Below are positions 59,850 through 64,000 of a stretch of DNA of 64,000 bases, in pieces. A program made the position numbers and the translations under genes. The stretch is taken from positions 1 to 64,000 of the forward strand of contig NZ_LGKG01000146.1 of NCBI RefSeq assembly GCF_001294335.1, read 5' to 3'. The notes under the pieces were generated by a model. That model was not told the DNA's origin, did no database searches, and saw nothing but the letters and a program-made list of their open reading frames with translations. Position 1 is the first letter of the stretch. Each line of letters opens with the position of its first letter. This DNA comes from Streptomyces chattanoogensis (lineage in GTDB: Bacteria > Actinomycetota > Actinomycetes > Streptomycetales > Streptomycetaceae).

Positions 59850-60280
59850 TCATCTTCGCGGGCGGGAAAGCGATGTTGATGACGTGACGTCCAGCCACCG
59901 GCGCGGTGCGATGCCCTGCCCTTCGCACAGCCGGACCCGTCCTCGGTAACAGGCGGTCATCTGGCGGAAGTTGAAGTCCCCGAGCGACTCACCGTAGCCG
60001 TCGTAGAAGTCCCGGTAGGAGAAGTCCAGGCCCGCGGGCGTCAGCCGGGGATTCTGGAAGATGTGCCCGCAGCCCCGACACTCGTCGAGGACGAAGCGGC
60101 CCGGCTTCCCCTGGAACCGGTCGCCGGTGCGCAGCAGGACCCTCAGCCCGACCGATCCGCACCACGGACAGTCCTCGCGCCTCGGCTCCAGGAACCGCTC
60201 CCCCCCCGGCGGCGATCTCGCCCGCGTACCAGGCCCGCGAACCGGTCGTAGGCACATCCCCCGTACCGAAAAGCCTCCGC
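59850..60280 (-). pseudogene. Truncated and frameshifted class I methyltransferase with zinc-ribbon start
   Basis: Leftwards from about 60280 one frame reads GSRAWYAGEIAAGG. At a run of eight G the reading passes to another frame with RFLEPRREDCPWCGS, PGRFVLDECRGCGHIFQNPRLT and YRDFYDGYGES. It ends in CYRGRVRLCEGQGIAPRRWLDV, directly before the place where the SAM-binding GxGxG should follow; a foreign tail and a stop then appear. Both the frameshift and the loss of the catalytic domain make it a dead gene. Confidence 0.8.
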
Positions 60281-60366
60281 TCGGAACCCGCCAGACGGCT
60301 ACAGCCAAGCGCCCGGCCCGGCCGTGCAACAGCCCCCGCCGCAAGGGTGGTCCTGCGCCAGGCCAC

Positions 60367-61317
60367 TCAATGCCGCTTGCCCCCGTGCTGGGAATGGTCT
60401 GTCGGCGGTTCGGGCAGCCAGTCATGCGCCGGGTTGTACTCCAGCCATCGGCTGTGCCCTGCTTCCGTGGCGCAGGCGGCGGTGAGGCTGTGCAGCCCGG
60501 GGTGTCCGTTTCCGGTGCGCCACAGCAGCGACCAGGCGTACAGCGGTGTGGGATCGACCAGCGGGACGGAGCGCAGCCCGGGGACCTCCGGCAGGGGCAC
60601 ATCCGCGGGCAGCAGGGAGAAGCGGGTCGGGTCGTCCGCCACCTCGGTGAGGAAGTGGGCGAGCCCCAGATTGACGCCCGCGGCACTCTTCCGGATGTCG
60701 AATCGCTCGGCGAACTGGTGGAGGAAGTCGAGCCGGTCCAGCGCACCGGGTGACCACAGCACGCTGCCGCGCAGCTGGTCCGGCCGCAGTGCCGGCTCGG
60801 CGGCGAGCGGGTGGTCCGCGCTCAGGACGGCGTCCACCGGTTCGAGGCGGACGAGACGGTGTGCCAGCCCTGCGTGCAGCGGGGGGTGGACCCGGCCGAA
60901 GGCGGCGTCGATGTCGCCGTGCATCAGTGCGTCCGTCACCGACGGCAGGTCGCGCCCGTGGCCCAGCACCAACTCCCCGGCCCGTCCGGCGACCTGGGCC
61001 AGCGTCCGCATCGGCTCGTAGAGGTGCCCCCAGACATCTACGCGCAGCGGACGGTCCTTCCCGACCGCGGCCGCCACGGCGGCGTCGGCGGCGGCCACGG
61101 TGTGCCGGGCCGGCGGGAGAAAGCGCTGTCCGGCATCGGTGAGGTGTACGCCGGTGCCGCTGCGCCGGAACAGCTCGGTGCCGAGCAGGGTTTCCAGCCG
61201 CGCGATTCTCTTGGACAGCGCCTGCTGGGAGATGGAGAGCGTCCCGGCCGCCCGCCCGAAGTGCAGTTCCTCGGCGGCGCGAACGAAGGCGCGTACCTGC
61301 GCCACGTCGAGATCCAT
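60367..61317 (-). CDS. LysR-family transcriptional regulator
   Basis: The 316-residue protein has the LysR helix-turn-helix: DVAQVRAFVRAAEELHFGRAAGTLSISQQALSKRIARLETLLGTELFRRSGTGVHLTDAG. A ligand domain follows (LPSVTDALMHGDIDAAFGRV, LRGSVLWSPGALDRLDFLHQFAERF). ATG 61317 fits the family; ATG 61329 is in frame just upstream. It is divergent from a quinone-reductase/hydrolase operon, with an inverted repeat of LysR type between. Confidence 0.93.
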   Translation of the reverse strand: MDLDVAQVRAFVRAAEELHFGRAAGTLSISQQALSKRIARLETLLGTELFRRSGTGVHLTDAGQRFLPPARHTVAAADAAVAAAVGKDRPLRVDVWGHLYEPMRTLAQVAGRAGELVLGHGRDLPSVTDALMHGDIDAAFGRVHPPLHAGLAHRLVRLEPVDAVLSADHPLAAEPALRPDQLRGSVLWSPGALDRLDFLHQFAERFDIRKSAAGVNLGLAHFLTEVADDPTRFSLLPADVPLPEVPGLRSVPLVDPTPLYAWSLLWRTGNGHPGLHSLTAACATEAGHSRWLEYNPAHDWLPEPPTDHSQHGGKRH

Positions 61318-61332
61318 GCCTCCCACCATAGG

Positions 61333-61351
61333 CGACAACCGAACGTTGTCG
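61333..61351. promoter_or_regulatory. LysR-type inverted repeat
   Basis: CGACAAC (61333-61339) and GTTGTCG (61345-61351) are perfect 7-base arms with a 5-base gap, in the 89-base space between the LysR gene and its divergent target. A partial copy, CGTTGTTGG, follows near 61364, as often seen for the second LysR site. Confidence 0.7.
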
Positions 61352-61406
61352 GCCGTGCTCGTTCGTTGTTGGATCGCGGGGCGGCCGCGGAGGTTGCATT
61401 CTCCGC

Positions 61407-62327
61407 ATGCAAAGACTGATTCCCACGGGGGAAGCGGCGCGTCCCGTCGCCTTCGCCGAGGTCCCCCAGCCCGTCCCGGAGCCCGATGAGGCACTGATCA
61501 AGGTCGAGGCGTTCGCGCCGAACCGGGGCGAGACGTTCCTCCTCGAACACCCCCGGCCGGGGCACCTGCCCGGCAAGGACATCTCCGGGCTCGTCGTACA
61601 GGCCGCGGCCGACGGCTCGGGCCCCGGCGTCGGCACCCGCGTGGTCGGGCATCCGGCGCAGGGCGGCTGGGCCGAGTACGCCGCCGTGCCCACGCACTCT
61701 CTCGCGGCGCTCCCGGACAGCATCGACAGCGTACGGGCGGCAGCCCTGCCCCTGGCCGGGATCACCGCCCTCCGGCTGCTGCGTACGGCCGGTTCCCTGG
61801 CCGGCCGACGGGTGCTGCTGACCGGCGCCTCGGGCGGCGTCGGCCATTACGTCACCGAGCTTGCCGTCGGGGCCGGAGCCGAGCTGACCGCGGTGACGGC
61901 CACGCCGGTGCGCGGCGAGCGGCTCGCGGAACTGGGCGCGCAGGTGGTGCACGACGTCGCGGCGGCTCAAGGGCCGTTCGACATCGTGCTGGAGTCCACG
62001 GGCGGGTCGGGTCTGCCGACCGCTCTTCTCAAGATGCGCCCGGGCGGCACACTCGTCTGGTTCGGCCAGGCGAGCCGCACCCCGGTGACCCTCGACTTCT
62101 TCCAGCTGCTGGGCGGGCCCGAGCGCGTCACGATCCGGCACTTCCACTACGCCGGCGCCCCGTACGGATCCGATCTCGCGGCACTGGTACGCCTCGTGGA
62201 ACAGGGGCGACTGCACCCGGAGATCGGCCGGATCGCCAACTGGGCCGAGACCGCCGACACACTGGTCGACCTGCAAGAGCGCCGGATACGCGGCAAGGCC
62301 GTCCTGCTGACGGGAGAGGGACGATGA
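61407..62327 (+). CDS. Quinone-reductase-type (zeta-crystallin-like) NADPH dehydrogenase
   Basis: The 306-residue MDR-family protein lacks zinc ligands: ALIKVEAFAPNRGETFLLE, GKDISGLVVQAA, VGHPAQGGWAEYAAV, the nucleotide motif LLTGASGGVGHYVTELA and VLESTGGSGLPTALLKMRPGGTLVWFG. It reduces quinones or enones with NADPH. It shares ATGA with the hydrolase that follows and is presumably controlled by the divergent LysR protein. Confidence 0.92.
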   Translation: MQRLIPTGEAARPVAFAEVPQPVPEPDEALIKVEAFAPNRGETFLLEHPRPGHLPGKDISGLVVQAAADGSGPGVGTRVVGHPAQGGWAEYAAVPTHSLAALPDSIDSVRAAALPLAGITALRLLRTAGSLAGRRVLLTGASGGVGHYVTELAVGAGAELTAVTATPVRGERLAELGAQVVHDVAAAQGPFDIVLESTGGSGLPTALLKMRPGGTLVWFGQASRTPVTLDFFQLLGGPERVTIRHFHYAGAPYGSDLAALVRLVEQGRLHPEIGRIANWAETADTLVDLQERRIRGKAVLLTGEGR

Positions 62328-63313
62328 GCGCTGCCGAGTTCGCCGCGACCCAGTGGACACGTGCCACCGGTGCGGGCGTCGACCCCCACGAGTACCGGCG
62401 GGTCACCGACGGCCTCGCCTCCGTCGACGACTGGGGACCGTCCTTCGTGAGCACCGGACGGGCGTACCTGGACCGCGCGGAAGGCGCGGGTTCGTCCGTC
62501 TCGGCGGGTGAGCATCTCCTGATGGCGGCCCGGTGGTTCCACCTCGCCACGCTCGCGCCGTACGCGGAGGCCGGCCGTGCGGCCGCCGAGGCGGACCACG
62601 CCCTGGGCAGCGCGCTCACCGTGCTGGAGCCCGGAGCGCGGCGCGTGAGCGGCGAGGGATTCACCGGCTGGCTGCGCGGCCCCGCCGACGCTCCCGCCAC
62701 CGTGGTCGTCGTCCCCGGCCTGGACTCGGCCAAGGAGGAGTTTCTCGATCTGGTGTCCGCGCTGCTGGCCAGAGGGCTGGCGGTGTTCGCGATGGACGGC
62801 CCCGGGCAGGGCGTGCTCGCGGCCACGACGTCCCTCCAGCCGGACTACGAGCGGGTCGTGGGCCGGGTCGTCGACGCCCTGGGCGTCGCCCGCATCGGGC
62901 TCGTCGGCCTCAGTCTGGGCGGCTATTTCGCGGCCCGGACCGCGGCGCTGGAGCCGCGCGTGGCGGCGGTCGCCACCGTCAGCGGCCCCTTCCGCCTCGA
63001 CTGGGAGCAACTGCCCCCGCCCGTACGGGACATCATGGCCCGGCGCACCGGAGGAGCCGACGCCGCCCGCGAGTTCGCCCGCCATGTGGACCTTGCCGCC
63101 CTGGCGCCTCGTATCACGGCCCCGCTGCTGGTCGTGGACGGTGGCCAGGACGTCATTCCCGGCGTGACGAACGGCGAGCCGCTGGCCCGTCTGGCGCCGC
63201 TCGGCAGCTACCTGTCCGTCCCCCACGGGGACCACCTCCTGGGCAATGCGCGGTCCGACTGGCTGCCCCAGCTCAGCGATCACCTGTGGCACGCGTTGGG
63301 GAACGGCGCATAG
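62324..63313 (+). CDS. Alpha/beta hydrolase of the dihydropseudooxynicotine-hydrolase/FrsA-like group
   Basis: The 329-residue protein has an N-terminal helical domain (about 1-110) that is typical of C-C bond hydrolases such as 2,6-dihydropseudooxynicotine hydrolase. The core has VVVVPGLDSAKEEFLDL, MDGPGQG, the nucleophile elbow LVGLSLGGYFAART, the acid in LLVVDGGQDVIPG and the His in VPHGDHLLG. Coupled to the reductase, it may cleave the reduced product of that enzyme. Confidence 0.9.
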   Translation: MSAAEFAATQWTRATGAGVDPHEYRRVTDGLASVDDWGPSFVSTGRAYLDRAEGAGSSVSAGEHLLMAARWFHLATLAPYAEAGRAAAEADHALGSALTVLEPGARRVSGEGFTGWLRGPADAPATVVVVPGLDSAKEEFLDLVSALLARGLAVFAMDGPGQGVLAATTSLQPDYERVVGRVVDALGVARIGLVGLSLGGYFAARTAALEPRVAAVATVSGPFRLDWEQLPPPVRDIMARRTGGADAAREFARHVDLAALAPRITAPLLVVDGGQDVIPGVTNGEPLARLAPLGSYLSVPHGDHLLGNARSDWLPQLSDHLWHALGNGA

Positions 63314-63388
63314 GCCCCGGTGCAGGTGCGGTGCCGGTCCGGCACCGCACCTGCGGCTGCGCTCATCACCGGCAGGGTCCTTGGTGGT

Positions 63389-64000
63389 TCAGCGGGCGCT
63401 CTCGCGGGTCTCGAAGGCGGAGTCGAGGACGGCCATGACGTAGGGGCGTTCGGAGGCCGTGCCGGTGGGGTTGAGGGAGTAGGCCACGCGGCGTTCGAGG
63501 TCGCGGGTGGCGAAGACGCCGTTGGTCCAGCCGGGCAGGGAGCCGGTTTTGCCCCAGACGGTGACGCCGTTGTCGAGTGTGATGCGCATCAGGCCGCGGG
63601 CGCTGAAGCAGCTCTTTTTGTTGATGCAGTTGGTGTTGGTGGGCGCGTTGTCCACGTTGGGCACGGTGAAGGCGAGCTTCTGCTGGGCGGGCGGGAGGAG
63701 GCGGCCGCGGAACAGGGCGGTCATGAACCGGTCGAGATCCGCGGCGGTGGAGATCATTCCGCCCTCGGCCCATGCCCAGGGGCTCTGCTCGGTCACCTCG
63801 TCCGTACCGACGTACACGCGCGCGTGCGGTGCGGGGAGGGACATGTCGTCCGGCGAGGGGAGGCTGGTGTGCTGCAGACCAAGCGGCCGGATGATACGGC
63901 GGGTGAGTTCCTCCGTGAAGGTTCGGTCGGTCACCTTCTCGACCAGCAGGCCGAGGACGAAGGTGTTGACGCCGTTGTACTGCTGGACACGGGCCTTGGC
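63389..64000 (-). CDS. Serine hydrolase (beta-lactamase/D-Ala-D-Ala-carboxypeptidase fold), C-terminal part
   Basis: Only the last 203 residues are in the window; the start lies beyond the right edge. Visible are QQYNGVNTFVLGLLVEKVTDRTFTEELTRRIIRPLGL, a segment with the Tyr near the place of the YxN motif, AWAEGGMISTAADLDRFMTALFRGRLL and WGKTGSLPGWTNGVF with the KTG triad element. The SxxK serine is outside the window. Such proteins act as D,D-peptidases or esterases outside the cell. The reading continues without interruption to base 64000. Confidence 0.9.
   Translation of the reverse strand, partial: AKARVQQYNGVNTFVLGLLVEKVTDRTFTEELTRRIIRPLGLQHTSLPSPDDMSLPAPHARVYVGTDEVTEQSPWAWAEGGMISTAADLDRFMTALFRGRLLPPAQQKLAFTVPNVDNAPTNTNCINKKSCFSARGLMRITLDNGVTVWGKTGSLPGWTNGVFATRDLERRVAYSLNPTGTASERPYVMAVLDSAFETRESAR

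Noticed and set aside
1..64000. tRNA, rRNA, CRISPR arrays, insertion sequences, prophage and attachment sites
   Set aside because: I searched by eye for transposase motifs, regularly spaced repeats and tRNA-like cloverleaf ends and found none I could support.

Overview
The window is very GC-rich DNA with many GTG starts, GTGA/ATGA gene overlaps and rare TTA codons. It also carries a conservon (sensor / roadblock / DUF742 / GTPase), an ECF41 sigma factor, TerD proteins, a LytR-CpsA-Psr protein and lone regulators beside small operons. Together these point to a Streptomyces chromosome, probably an accessory or arm-like region. I see no tRNA, rRNA, CRISPR array, insertion sequence or phage gene. 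Two genes run off the window: an Old Yellow Enzyme at the left edge and a serine hydrolase at the right edge.

Layout. 1-10.6 kb: OYE fragment; MFS exporter with surface-type C-terminal domains, divergent from a MarR regulator; nitrobindin; maleylpyruvate-isomerase-like protein; GntR / DUF1648 membrane protein / secreted hydrolase operon; a secreted protein that may be pore-forming; methyltransferase; amidohydrolase pseudogene; luciferase-like monooxygenase. 11.1-20.9 kb: a tightly coupled plus-strand operon that looks like an unassigned small biosynthetic cluster. It holds an MFS exporter, a membrane/LMW-phosphatase fusion, a nitroreductase, a degenerate AroD-AroE fusion, a duplicated barrel-like protein, an acyl-CoA-dehydrogenase-like enzyme, a 31-codon ORF and an MHS transporter, and it faces a D-Ala-D-Ala-ligase-type ATP-grasp gene. 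20.9-28.0 kb: acetyltransferase, orphan sugar-binding lipoprotein, complete conservon, U32-type peptidase. 28.2-35.3 kb: ECF41 sigma/SRPBCC pair with a matching promoter, alcohol dehydrogenase, acetyltransferase-like protein, MFS plus ArsR-type regulator, MepB, MOSC protein.

35.9-45.4 kb: a long, mostly overlapping operon. Its genes are a PLP C-S lyase/aminotransferase with three TTA codons, amidohydrolase, MFS, MaoC hydratase, hexapeptide (CaiE/PaaY-like) protein, winged-helix regulator, acyl-CoA ligase and two acyl-CoA dehydrogenases. It reads as a pathway that takes an amino-acid-derived substrate to a CoA ester and oxidises it, probably under bldA control. 45.5-46.7 kb: DUF1772 membrane protein divergent from a TetR regulator.

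46.8-59.7 kb: a large membrane-anchored protein with a nucleic-acid/nucleotide deaminase-like motif set. It lies next to an ATP-grasp/TerD pair with twin palindromic operators, two membrane proteins, TatA, an LCP protein, a second TerD with a Cys-pair tail, and an ArsR / Mg2+-type P-ATPase pair. 59.7-64 kb: methyltransferase pseudogene, LysR regulator divergent from a quinone-reductase/alpha-beta hydrolase pair, and the partial serine hydrolase.

The most unusual parts are the deaminase-like membrane protein in the Ter neighbourhood, the 11-20 kb cluster (dead DHQ-dehydratase domain fused to an altered shikimate dehydrogenase, a membrane/phosphatase fusion, a coupled 31-codon ORF), and a dehydrogenase gene that opens with four 18-bp repeats, each carrying its own Shine-Dalgarno-like sequence and start codon.
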